A stretch of 64,000 bases of DNA, from assembly GCA_032622095.1 (NCBI GenBank), contig CP136069.1, positions 9,502,036-9,566,035 of the forward strand. The letters run 5' to 3'. This stretch comes from Siphonodentalium dalli. Taxonomy: Eukaryota; Mollusca; Scaphopoda; Gadilida; Siphonodentaliidae. The translations under genes were made by a program, and so were the position numbers. Below, piece after piece: positions 42,301 through 56,596 of this stretch. Position 1 is the first letter of the stretch. The number at the start of each line of letters is the position of its first letter. The notes beneath the pieces were generated by a model. The model had not been told where the DNA came from. It searched no databases and was given only the letters and a program-made list of their open reading frames with translations.

Positions 42301-42450
42301 TTACTGTCTCATCATTGGGAGTTATAGGTATAGAGTAGATAAACACACTGTATTACTGTCTCATCATTGGGAGGTATAGGTATAGAGTAGATAAACACAC
42401 TGTATTACTGTCTCATCATTGGGAGTTATAGGTATAGAGTAGATAAATAC

Positions 42451-42496
42451 ACTGTATTACTGTCACATCATTGGGAGGTATGGCGTAGATAAATAC
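42451..42496. repeat. 46-bp unit with private A-to-G change
   Basis: A short CGTAG unit in which base 42482 is G, giving TATGGCGTAG. It follows a cluster of CpG-type alleles in neighbouring units 42139 (C33), 42191 (GTGTAG) and 42243 (GCGTAG). Confidence 0.9.
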
Positions 42497-44980
42497 ACTG
42501 TATTACTGTCTCATCATTGGGAGTTATAGGTATAGAGTAGATAAATACACTGTATTACTGTCTCATCATTGGGAGTTATAGGTATAGAGTAGATAAACAC
42601 ACTGTATTACTGTCTCATCATTGGGAGTTATAGGTATAGAGTAGATAAACACACTGTATTACTGTCTCATCATTGGGAGTTATAGGTATAGAGTAGATAA
42701 ATACACTGTATTACTGTCTCATCATTGGGAGTTATAGGTATAGAGTAGATAAACACACTGTATTACTGTCTCATCATTGGGAGTTATAGGTATAGAGTAG
42801 ATAAACACACTGTATTACTGTCTCATCATTGGGAGGTATAGGTATAGAGTAGATAAATACACTGTATTACTGTCTCATCATTAGGAGTTATAGGTATAGA
42901 GTAGATAAATACACTGTATTACTGTCTCATCATTGGGAGTTATAGGTATAGAGTAGATAAATACACTGTATTACTGTCTCATCATTAGGAGGTATAGGTA
43001 TAGAGTAGATAAATACACTGTATTACTGTCTCATCATTGGGAGTTATAGGTATAGAGTAGATAAACACACTGTATTACTGTCACATCATTGGGAGGTATA
43101 GCGTAGATAAACACACTGTATTACTGTCACATCATTGGGAGTTATAGGTATAGAGTAGATAAACACACTGTATTACTGTCTCATCATTGGGAGTTATAGG
43201 TATAGAGTAGATAAACACACTGTATTACTGTCACATCATTGGGAGGTATAGGTATAGAGTAGATAAACACACTGTATTACTGTCACATCATTGGGAGTTA
43301 TAGGTATAGAGTAGATAAACACACTGTATTACTGTCACATCATTGGGAGTTATAGGTATAGAGTAGATAAATACACTGTATTACTGTCTCATCATTGGGA
43401 GGTATAGGTATAGAGTAGATAAACACACTGTATTACTGTCACATCATTGGGAGGTATAGGTATAGAGTAGATAAATACACTGTATTACTGTCTCATCATT
43501 GGGAGGTATAGGTATAGAGTAGATAAACACACTGTATTACTGTCTCATCATTGGGAGTTATAGGTATAGAGTAGATAAACACACTGTATTACCGTCACAT
43601 CATTGGGAGTTATAGGTATAGAGTAGATAAATACACTGTATTACTGTCTCATCATTGGGAGTTATAGGTATAGAGTAGATAAACACACTGTATTACTGTC
43701 ACATCATTGGGAGTTATAGGTATAGAGTAGATAAATACACTGTATTACTGTCTCATCATTGGGAGTTATAGGTATAGAGTAGATAAACACACTGTATTAC
43801 TGTCTCATCATTGGGAGGTATAGGTATAGAGTAGATAAATACACTGTATTACTGTCTCATCATTGGGAGTTATAGGTATAGAGTAGATAAATACACTGTA
43901 TTACTGTCTCATCATTGGGAGTTATAGGTATAGAGTAGATAAACACACTGTATTACTGTCTCATCATTGGGAGGTATAGGTATAGAGTAGATAAACACAC
44001 TGTATTACTGTCTCATCATTGGGAGTTATAGGTATAGAGTAGATAAACACACTGTATTACTGTCTCATCATTGGGAGTTATAGGTATAGAGTAGATAAAC
44101 ACACTGTATTACTGTCACATCATTGGGAGTTATAGGTATAGAGTAGATAAACACACTGTATTACTGTCACATCATTGGGAGTTATAGGTATAGAGTAGAT
44201 AAACACACTGTATTACTGTCACATCATTGGGAGTTATAGGTATAGAGTAGATAAACACACTGTATTACTGTCTCATCATTGGGAGTTATAGGTATAGAGT
44301 AGATAAACACACTGTATTACTGTCACATCATTGGGAGTTATAGGTATAGAGTAGATAAACACACTGTATTACTGTCACATCATTGGGAGGTATAGGTATA
44401 GAGTAGATAAACACACTGTATTACTGTCACATCATTGGGAGTTATAGGTATAGAGTAGATAAACACACTGTATTACTGTCACATCATTGGGAGTTATAGC
44501 GTAGATAAATACACTGTATTACTGTCACATCATTGGGAGGTATAGGTATAGAGTAGATAAACACACTGTATTACTGTCACATCATTGGGAGTTATAGGTA
44601 TAGAGTAGATAAACACACTGTATTACTGTCACATCATTGGGAGTTATAGGTATAGAGTAGATAAACACACTGTATTACTGTCTCATCATTGGGAGTTATA
44701 GGTATAGCGTAGATAAACACACTGTATTACTGTCTCATCATTGGGAGGTATAGGTATAGAGTAGATAAACACACTGTATTACTGTCACATCATTGGGAGT
44801 TATAGGTATAGAGTAGATAAACACACTGTATTACTGTCACATCGTTGGGAGTTATAGGTATAGAGTAGATAAACACACTGTATTACTGTCTCATCATTGG
44901 GAGGTATAGGTATAGAGTAGATAAACACACTGTATTACTGTCTCATCATTGGGAGTTATAGGTATAGAGTAGATAAATAC

Positions 44981-45072
44981 ACTGTATTACTGTCACATCA
45001 TTGGGAGGTATAGCATAGATAAACACACTGTATTACTGTCACATCATTGTGAGGTATAGCGTAGATAAATAC
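44981..45072. repeat. Two consecutive 46-bp units
   Basis: A CATAG short unit is followed by a CGTAG short unit. The second also has a private G-to-T change at 45050. Confidence 0.92.
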
Positions 45073-46268
45073 ACTGTATTACTGTCTCATCATTGGGAGT
45101 TATAGGTATAGAGTAGATAAATACACTGTATTACTGTCTCATCATTGGTAGGTATAGGTATAGAGTAGATAAACACACTGTATTACTGTCTCATCATTGG
45201 GAGGTATAGGTATAGAGTAGATAAATACACTGTATTACTGTCTCATCATTGGGAGTTATAGGTATAGAGTAGATAAATACACTGTATTACTGTCACATCA
45301 TTGGGAGTTATAGGTATAGAGTAGATAAACACACTGTATTACTGTCACATCATTGGGAGTTATAGGTATAGAGTAGATAAACACACTGTATTACTGTCTC
45401 ATCATTGGGAGGTATAGGTATAGAGTAGATAAATACACTGTATTACTGTCTCATCATTGGGAGTTATAGGTATAGAGTAGATAAACACACTGTATTACTG
45501 TCACATCATTGGGAGGTATAGGTATAGAGTAGATAAACACACTGTATTACTGTCTCATCATTGGGAGTTATAGGTATAGAGTAGATAAACACACTGTATT
45601 ACTGTCTCATCATTGGGAGGTATAGGTATAGAGTAGATAAACACACTGTATTACTGTCACATCATTGGGAGTTATAGGTATAGAGTAGATAAACACACTG
45701 TATTACTGTCACATCATTGGGAGTTATAGGTATAGAGTAGATAAACACACTGTATTACTGTCTCATCATTGGGAGTTATAGGTATAGAGTAGATAAACAC
45801 ACTGTATTACTGTCTCATCATTGGGAGTTATAGGTATAGAGTAGATAAACACACTGTATTACTGTCACATCATTGGGAGTTATAGGTATAGAGTAGATAA
45901 ACACACTGTATTACTGTCTCATCATTGGGAGTTATAGGTATAGAGTAGATAAATACACTGTATTACTGTCTCATCATTGGGAGTTATAGGTATAGAGTAG
46001 ATAAATACACTGTATTACTGTCTCATCATTGGGAGGTATAGGTATAGCATAGATAAACACACTGTATTACTGTCTCATCATTGGGAGTTATAGGTATAGA
46101 GTAGATAAACACACTGTATTACTGTCTCATCATTGGGAGGTATAGGTATAGAGTAGATAAACACACTGTATTACTGTCACATCATTGGGAGTTATAGGTA
46201 TAGAGTAGATAAACACACTGTATTACTGTCTCATCATTGGTAGTTATAGGTATAGAGTAGATAAACAC

Positions 46269-46360
46269 ACTGTATTACTGTCACATCATTGGGAGGTATA
46301 GAGTAGATAAACACACTGTATTACTGTCTCATCATTGGGAGGTATAGCGTAGATAAATAC
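46269..46360. repeat. Two consecutive 46-bp units
   Basis: An AGTAG short unit is followed by a CGTAG short unit; the next unit (46361) is a 52-bp CGTAG unit. Confidence 0.92.
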
Positions 46361-49300
46361 ACTGTATTACTGTCACATCATTGGGAGGTATAGGTATAGC
46401 GTAGATAAATACACTGTATTACTGTCTCATCATTGGGAGGTATAGGTATAGAGTAGATAAACACACTGTATTACTGTCTCATCATTGGGAGTTATAGGTA
46501 TAGAGTAGATAAATACACTGTATTACTGTCTCATCATTGGGAGTTATAGGTATAGAGTAGATAAATACACTGTATTACTGTCTCATCATTGGGAGTTATA
46601 GGTATAGAGTAGATAAACACACTGTATTACTGTCTCATCATTGGGAGTTATAGGTATAGAGTAGATAAACACACTGTATTACTGTCTCATCATTGGGAGG
46701 TATAGGTATAGAGTAGATAAATACACTGTATTACTGTCTCATCATTGGGAGGTATAGGTATAGAGTAGATAAATACACTGTATTACTGTCTCATCATTGG
46801 GAGGTATAGGTATAGAGTAGATAAATACACTGTATTACTGTCTCATCATTGGGAGGTATAGGTATAGAGTAGATAAACACACTGTATTACTGTCTCATCA
46901 TTGGGAGGTATAGGTATAGAGTAGATAAATACACTGTATTACTGTCTCATCATTGGGAGTTATAGGTATAGAGTAGATAAACACACTGTATTACTGTCTC
47001 ATCATTGGGAGTTATAGGTATAGAGTAGATAAACACACTGTATTACTGTCTCATCATTGGGAGTTATAGGTATAGAGTAGATAAACACACTGTATTACTG
47101 TCACATCATTGGGAGTTATAGGTATAGAGTAGATAAATACACTGTATTACTGTCTCATCATTGGGAGTTATAGGTATAGAGTAGATAAACACACTGTATT
47201 ACTGTCTCATCATTGGGAGTTATAGGTATAGAGTAGATAAATACACTGTATTACTGTCTCATCATTGGGAGGTATAGGTATAGAGTAGATAAATACACTG
47301 TATTACTGTCACATCATTGGGAGTTATAGGTATAGAGTAGATAAACACACTGTATTACTGTCTCATCATTGGGAGTTATAGGTATAGAGTAGATAAACAC
47401 ACTGTATTACTGTCTCATCATTGGGAGTTATAGGTATAGAGTAGATAAACACACTGTATTACTGTCTCATCATTGGGAGTTATAGGTATAGCGTAGATAA
47501 ACACACTGTATTACTGTCACATCATTGGGAGGTATAGGTATAGAGTAGATAAACACACTGTATTACTGTCTCATCATTGGGAGTTATAGGTATAGTGTAG
47601 ATAAATACACTGTATTACTGTCTCATCATTGGGAGGTATAGGTATAGAGTAGATAAACACACTGTATTACTGTCACATCATTGGGAGTTATACGTATAGA
47701 GTAGATAAATACACTGTATTACTGTCTCATCATTGGGAGTTATAGGTATAGAGTAGATAAATACACTGTATTACTGTCTCATCATTGGGAGTTATAGGTA
47801 TAGAGTAGATAAACACACTGTATTACTGTCTCATCATTGGGAGTTATAGGTATAGAGTAGATAAATACACTGTATTACTGTCTCATCATTGGGAGGTATA
47901 GGTATAGAGTAGATAAATACACTGTATTACTGTCACATCATTGGGAGTTATAGGTATAGAGTAGATAAACACACTGTATTACTGTCACATCATTGGGAGT
48001 TATAGGTATAGAGTAGATAAATACACTGTATTACTGTCTCATCATTGGGAGTTATAGGTATAGAGTAGATAAACACACTGTATTACTGTCACATCATTGG
48101 GAGGTATAGGTATAGAGTAGATAAATACACTGTATTACTGTCTCATCATTGGGAGTTATAGGTATAGAGTAGATAAACACACTGTATTACTGTCTCATCA
48201 TTGGGAGGTATAGGTATAGAGTAGATAAATACACTGTATTACTGTCTCATCATTGGGAGTTATAGGTATAGAGTAGATAAATACACTGTATTACTGTCTC
48301 ATCATTGGGAGTTATAGGTATAGAGTAGATAAATACACTGTATTACTGTCACATCATTGGGAGTTATAGGTATAGAGTAGATAAATACACTGTATTACTG
48401 TCTCATCATTGGGAGGTATAGAGTAGATAAACACACTGTATTACTGTCACATCATTGGGAGTTATAGGTATAGAGTAGATAAATACACTGTATTACTGTC
48501 TCATCATTGGGAGGTATAGGTATAGAGTAGATAAATACACTGTATTACTGTCTCATCATTGGGAGGTATAGGTATAGAGTAGATAAATACACTGTATTAC
48601 TGTCACATCATTGGGAGTTATAGGTATAGAGTAGATAAATACACTGTATTACTGTCTCATCATTGGGAGGTATAGGTATAGAGTAGATAAATACACTGTA
48701 TTACTGTCTCATCATTGGGAGGTATAGGTATAGAGTAGATAAATACACTGTATTACTGTCTCATCATTGGGAGTTATAGGTATAGAGTAGATAAATACAC
48801 TGTATTACTGTCTCATCATTGGGAGGTATAGGTATAGAGTAGATAAATACACTGTATTACTGTCTCATCATTGGGAGTTATAGGTATAGAGTAGATAAAC
48901 ACACTGTATTACTGTCTCATCATTGGGAGTTATAGGTATAGAGTAGATAAATACACTGTATTACTGTCACATCATTAGGAGTTATAGGTATAGAGTAGAT
49001 AAACACACTGTATTACTGTCACATCATTGGGAGTTATAGGTATAGAGTAGATAAATACACTGTATTACTGTCTCATCATTGGGAGTTATAGGTATAGAGT
49101 AGATAAACACACTGTATTACTGTCTCATCATTGGGAGGTATAGGTATAGCGTAGATAAATACACTGTATTACTGTCTCATCATTGGGAGTTATAGGTATA
49201 GAGTAGATAAATACACTGTATTACTGTCACATCATTGGGAGGTATAGGTATAGAGTAGATAAACACACTGTATTACTGTCTCATCATTGGGAGGTATAGG

Positions 49301-52172
49301 TATAGAGTAGATAAACACACTGTATTACTGTCACATCATTGGGAGTTATAGGTATAGAGTAGATAAACACACTGTATTACTGTCACATCATTAGGAGTTA
49401 TAGGTATAGAGTAGATAAACACACTGTATTACTGTCTCATCATTGGGAGGTATAGGTATAGAGTAGATAAACACACTGTATTACTGTCACATCATTGGGA
49501 GGTATAGGTATAGAGTAGATAAATACACTGTATTACTGTCACATCATTGGGAGGTATAGGTATAGAGTAGATAAATACACTGTATTACTGTCTCATCATT
49601 GGGAGGTATAGGTATAGAGTAGATAAATACACTGTATTACTGTCACATCATTAGGAGTTATAGGTATAGAGTAGATAAACACACTGTATTACTGTCACAT
49701 CATTGGGAGTTATAGGTATAGAGTAGATAAATACACTGTATTACTGTCTCATCATTGGGAGGTATAGGTATAGAGTAGATAAATACACTGTATTACTGTC
49801 ACATCATTAGGAGTTATAGGTATAGAGTAGATAAACACACTGTATTACTGTCTCATCATTGGGAGGTATAGGTATAGAGTAGATAAACACACTGTATTAC
49901 TGTCACATCATTGGGAGTTATAGGTATAGAGTAGATAAACACACTGTATTACTGTCACATCATTGGGAGTTATAGGTATAGAGTAGATAAACACACTGTA
50001 TTACTGTCTCATCATTGGGAGTTATAGGTATAGCGTAGATAAACACACTGTATTACTGTCTCATCATTGGGAGTTATAGGTATAGAGTAGATAAACACAC
50101 TGTATTACTGTCACATCATTGGGAGTTATAGGTATAGAGTAGATAAACACACTGTATTACTGTCTCATCATTGGGAGTTATAGGTATAGAGTAGATAAAC
50201 ACACTGTATTACTGTCACATCATTGGGAGGTATAGGTATAGAGTAGATAAACACACTGTATTACTGTCTCATCATTGGGAGGTATAGGTATAGAGTAGAT
50301 AAACACACTGTATTACTGTCACATCATTGGGAGTTATAGGTATAGAGTAGATAAATACACTGTATTACTGTCACATCATTGGGAGTTATAGGTATAGAGT
50401 AGATAAACACACTGTATTACTGTCACATCATTGGGAGGTATAGGTATAGAGTAGATAAACACACTGTATTACTGTCTCATCATTGGGAGGTATAGGTATA
50501 GAGTAGATAAACACACTGTATTACTGTCTCATCATTGGGAGTTATAGGTATAGAGTAGATAAACACACTGTATTACTGTCACATCATTGGGAGTTATAGG
50601 TATAGAGTAGATAAATACACTGTATTACTGTCACATCATTGGGAGTTATAGGTATAGAGTAGATAAATACACTGTATTACTGTCTCATCATTGGGAGTTA
50701 TAGGTATAGAGTAGATAAATACACTGTATTACTGTCTCATCATTGGGAGTTATAGGTATAGAGTAGATAAACACACTGTATTACTGTCTCATCATTGGGA
50801 GTTATAGGTATAGAGTAGATAAATACACTGTATTACTGTCACATCATTGGGAGGTATAGGTATAGAGTAGATAAATACACTGTATTACTGTCTCATCATT
50901 GGGAGTTATAGGTATAGAGTAGATAAACACACTGTATTACTGTCTCATCATTGGGAGGTATAGGTATAGAGTAGATAAACACACTGTATTACTGTCTCAT
51001 CATTGGGAGGTATAGGTATAGAGTAGATAAACACACTGTATTACTGTCTCATCATTGGGAGGTATAGGTATAGAGTAGATAAATACACTGTATTACTGTC
51101 TCATCATTGGGAGTTATAGGTATAGAGTAGATAAACACACTGTATTACTGTCTAATCATTAGGAGTTATAGGTATAGAGTAGATAAACACACTGTATTAC
51201 TGTCTCATCATTGGGAGGTATAGGTATAGAGTAGATAAATACACTGTATTACTGTCACATCATTGGGAGTTATAGGTATAGAGTAGATAAACACACTGTA
51301 TTACTGTCACATCATTGGGAGTTATAGGTATAGAGTAGATAAATACACTGTATTACTGTCACATCATTGGGAGTTATAGGTATAGAGTAGATAAACACAC
51401 TGTATTACTGTCACATCATTGGGAGTTATAGGTATAGAGTAGATAAACACACTGTATTACTGTCACATCATTGGGAGTTATAGGTATAGAGTAGATAAAC
51501 ACACTGTATTACTGTCTCATCATTGGGAGGTATAGGTATAGAGTAGATAAACACACTGTATTACTGTCACATCATTGGGAGGTATAGGTATAGAGTAGAT
51601 AAACACACTGTATTACTGTCTCATCATTGGGAGTTATAGGTATAGAGTAGATAAACACACTGTATTACTGTCTCATCATTGGGAGTTATAGGTATAGAGT
51701 AGATAAACACACTGTATTACTGTCACATCATTGGGAGGTATAGGTATAGAGTAGATAAACACACTGTATTACTGTCACATCATTGGGAGTTATAGGTATA
51801 GAGTAGATAAACACACTGTATTACTGTCTCATCATTGGGAGTTATAGGTATAGCGTAGATAAATACACTGTATTACTGTCTCATCATTGGGAGGTATAGG
51901 TATAGAGTAGATAAACACACTGTATTACTGTCACATCATTGGGAGGTATAGGTATAGCATAGATAAATACACTGTATTACTGTCTCATCATTGGGAGTTA
52001 TAGGTATAGAGTAGATAAATACACTGTATTACTGTCACATCATTGGGAGGTATAGAGTAGATAAATACACTGTATTACTGTCTCATCATTGGGAGTTATA
52101 GGTATAGAGTAGATAAACACACTGTATTACTGTCACATCATTGGGAGTTATAGGTATAGAGTAGATAAACAC

Positions 52173-52588
52173 ACTGTATTACTGTCTCATCATTGGGAGT
52201 TATAGGTATAGCGTAGATAAATACACTGTATTACTGTCACATCATTGGGAGGTATAGGTATAGAGTAGATAAACACACTGTATTACTGTCTCATCATTGG
52301 GAGTTATAGGTATAGAGTAGATAAATACACTGTATTACTGTCTCATCATTGGGAGTTATAGGTATAGCGTAGATAAATACACTGTATTACTGTCACATCA
52401 TTGGGAGTTATAGGTATAGAGTAGATAAACACACTGTATTACTGTCACATCATTGGGAGTTATAGGTATAGCGTAGATAAATACACTGTATTACTGTCAC
52501 ATCATTGGGAGTTATAGGTATAGAGTAGATAAATACACTGTATTACTGTCTCATCATTGGGAGTTATAGGTATAGCGTAGATAAATAC
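52173..52588. repeat. CGTAG-rich stretch with 104-bp spacing
   Basis: Units 52173, 52329, 52433 and 52537 carry GCGTAG with T50, at spacings of 156, 104 and 104 bp. This resembles the A22 dimer pattern at 28.4 kb and suggests another small two-unit expansion. Confidence 0.8.
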
Positions 52589-54892
52589 ACTGTATTACTG
52601 TCACATCATTGGGAGTTATAGGTATAGAGTAGATAAATACACTGTATTACTGTCACATCATTGGGAGGTATAGGTATAGAGTAGATAAACACACTGTATT
52701 ACTGTCTCATCATTAGGAGTTATAGGTATAGAGTAGATAAACACACTGTATTACTGTCACATCATTGGGAGGTATAGGTATAGAGTAGATAAACACACTG
52801 TATTACTGTCACATCATTGGGAGTTATAGGTATAGAGTAGATAAACACACTGTATTACTGTCACATCATTGGGAGGTATAGGTATAGAGTAGATAAATAC
52901 ACTGTATTACTGTCTCATCATTGGGAGTTATAGGTATAGAGTAGATAAATACACTGTATTACTGTCTCATCATTGGGAGGTATAGGTATAGAGTAGATAA
53001 ATACACTGTATTACTGTCTCATCATTGGGAGTTATAGGTATAGAGTAGATAAACACACTGTATTACTGTCTCATCATTGGGAGGTATAGGTATAGAGTAG
53101 ATAAATACACTGTATTACTGTCACATCATTAGGAGTTATAGGTATAGAGTAGATAAACACACTGTATTACTGTCACATCATTGGGAGTTATAGGTATAGA
53201 GTAGATAAATACACTGTATTACTGTCTCATCATTGGGAGTTATAGGTATAGAGTAGATAAATACACTGTATTACTGTCACATCATTGGGAGTTATAGGTA
53301 TAGAGTAGATAAATACACTGTATTACTGTCACATCATTAGGAGTTATAGGTATAGAGTAGATAAATACACTGTATTACTGTCACATCATTAGGAGTTATA
53401 GGTATAGAGTAGATAAACACACTGTATTACTGTCTCATCATTGGGAGTTATAGGTATAGAGTAGATAAACACACTGTATTACTGTCACATCATTGGGAGT
53501 TATACGTATAGAGTAGATAAATACACTGTATTACTGTCTCATCATTGGGAGGTATAGGTATAGAGTAGATAAATACACTGTATTACTGTCTCATCATTGG
53601 GAGTTATAGGTATAGAGTAGATAAACACACTGTATTACTGTCTCATCATTGGGAGGTATAGGTATAGAGTAGATAAACACACTGTATTACTGTCTCATCA
53701 TTGGGAGTTATAGGTATAGAGTAGATAAATACACTGTATTACTGTCTCATCATTGGGAGTTATAGGTATAGAGTAGATAAATACACTGTATTACTGTCAC
53801 ATCATTGGGAGTTATAGGTATAGAGTAGATAAATACACTGTATTACTGTCTCATCATTGGGAGGTATAGCGTAGATAAACACACTGTATTACTGTCACAT
53901 CATTGGGAGTTATAGGTATAGAGTAGATAAATACACTGTATTACTGTCACATCATTGGGAGTTATAGGTATAGAGTAGATAAACACACTGTATTACTGTC
54001 ACATCATTGGGAGTTATAGGTATAGAGTAGATAAACACACTGTATTACTGTCACATCATTGGGAGTTATACGTATAGAGTAGATAAATACACTGTATTAC
54101 TGTCTCATCATTGGGAGGTATAGGTATAGAGTAGATAAACACACTGTATTACTGTCACATCATTGGGAGTTATAGGTATAGAGTAGATAAATACACTGTA
54201 TTACTGTCTCATCATTGGGAGTTATAGGTATAGAGTAGATAAATACACTGTATTACTGTCACATCATTAGGAGTTATAGGTATAGAGTAGATAAATACAC
54301 TGTATTACTGTCACATCATTAGGAGTTATAGGTATAGAGTAGATAAACACACTGTATTACTGTCTCATCATTGGGAGTTATACGTATAGAGTAGATAAAC
54401 ACACTGTATTACTGTCACATCATTGGGAGGTATAGGTATAGAGTAGATAAACACACTGTATTACTGTCACATCATTGGGAGGTATAGGTATAGAGTAGAT
54501 AAACACACTGTATTACTGTCACATCATTGGGAGGTATAGGTATAGAGTAGATAAATACACTGTATTACTGTCACATCATTGGGAGTTATAGGTATAGAGT
54601 AGATAAATACACTGTATTACTGTCTCATCATTGGGAGTTATAGGTATAGAGTAGATAAACACACTGTATTACTGTCTCATCATTGGGAGGTATAGCATAG
54701 ATAAATACACTGTATTACTGTCTCATCATTGGGAGTTATAGGTATAGAGTAGATAAACACACTGTATTACTGTCATATCATTGGGAGTTATAGGTATAGA
54801 GTAGATAAATACACTGTATTACTGTCTCATCATTGGGAGTTATAGGTATAGAGTAGATAAACACACTGTATTACTGTCACATCATTGGGAGG

Positions 54893-54990
54893 TATAGGTA
54901 TAGAGTAGATAAACACACTGTATTACTGTCACATCATTGGGAGGTATAGGTATAGCGTAGATAAACACACTATATTACTGTCTCATCATT
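54893..54990. repeat. Copy of the rare haplotype at 25103-25200
   Basis: Contains the CGTAG unit 54917 followed by the A4 unit 54969. Identity with the 25.1 kb copy ends at position 23, where this copy has A23. Two more A23 units follow (55021, 55073). Confidence 0.85.
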
Positions 54991-56596
54991 AGGAGTTATA
55001 GGTATAGAGTAGATAAATACACTGTATTACTGTCACATCATTAGGAGTTATAGGTATAGAGTAGATAAATACACTGTATTACTGTCACATCATTAGGAGT
55101 TATAGGTATAGAGTAGATAAACACACTGTATTACTGTCACATCATTGGGAGTTATAGGTATAGAGTAGATAAATACACTGTATTACTGTCTCATCATTGG
55201 GAGTTATAGGTATAGAGTAGATAAACACACTGTATTACTGTCTCATCATTGGGAGGTATAGCATAGATAAATACACTGTATTACTGTCTCATCATTGGGA
55301 GTTATAGGTATAGAGTAGATAAATACACTGTATTACTGTCACATCATTGGGAGGTATAGGTATAGAGTAGATAAATACACTGTATTACTGTCTCATCATT
55401 GGGAGTTATAGGTATAGAGTAGATAAACACACTGTATTACTGTCACATCATTGGGAGTTATAGGTATAGCATAGATAAATACACTGTATTACTGTCTCAT
55501 CATTGGGAGTTATAGGTATAGAGTAGATAAATACACTGTATTACTGTCACATCATTGGGAGTTATAGGTATAGCATAGATAAATACACTGTATTACTGTC
55601 TCATCATTGGGAGTTATAGGTATAGAGTAGATAAACACACTGTATTACTGTCTCATCATTAGGAGTTATAGGTATAGAGTAGATAAACACACTGTATTAC
55701 TGTCTCATCATTGGGAGTTATACGTATAGAGTAGATAAATACACTGTATTACTGTCTCATCATTGGGAGTTATAGGTATAGAGTAGATAAACACACTGTA
55801 TTACTGTCTCATCATTGGGAGTTATAGGTATAGAGTAGATAAATACACTGTATTACTGTCACATCATTAGGAGTTATAGGTATAGCATAGATAAATACAC
55901 TGTATTACTGTCTCATCATTGGGAGGTATAGCATAGATAAACACACTGTATTACTGTCTCATCATTGGGAGGTATAGGTATAGAGTAGATAAACACACTG
56001 TATTACTGTCTCATCATTGGGAGTTATAGGTATAGAGTAGATAAATACACTGTATTACTGTCTCATCATTGGGAGTTATAGGTATAGAGTAGATAAACAC
56101 ACTGTATTACTGTCTCATCATTGGGAGTTATACGTATAGAGTAGATAAACACACTGTATTACTGTCACATCATTGGGAGGTATAGGTATAGAGTAGATAA
56201 ATACACTGTATTACTGTCACATCATTGGGAGGTATAGGTATAGAGTAGATAAACACACTGTATTACTGTCACATCATTGGGAGGTATAGGTATAGAGTAG
56301 ATAAATACACTGTATTACTGTCTCATCATTGGGAGGTATAGGTATAGAGTAGATAAATACACTGTATTACTGTCTCATCATTGGGAGTTATAGGTATAGA
56401 GTAGATAAATACACTGTATTACTGTCACATCATTAGGAGTTATAGGTATAGAGTAGATAAACACACTGTATTACTGTCACATCATTGGGAGTTATAGGTA
56501 TAGAGTAGATAAATACACTGTATTACTGTCTCATCATTGGGAGTTATAGGTATAGCGTAGATAAACACACTGTATTACTGTCACATCATTGGGAGT

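Noticed and set aside
54351..56308. Duplication at lag 1,750 (C33 unit followed by three A15-G28 units)
   Set aside because: Only four units match, with one difference, and the fifth does not match. Suggestive but not separable from chance in a low-complexity barcode.
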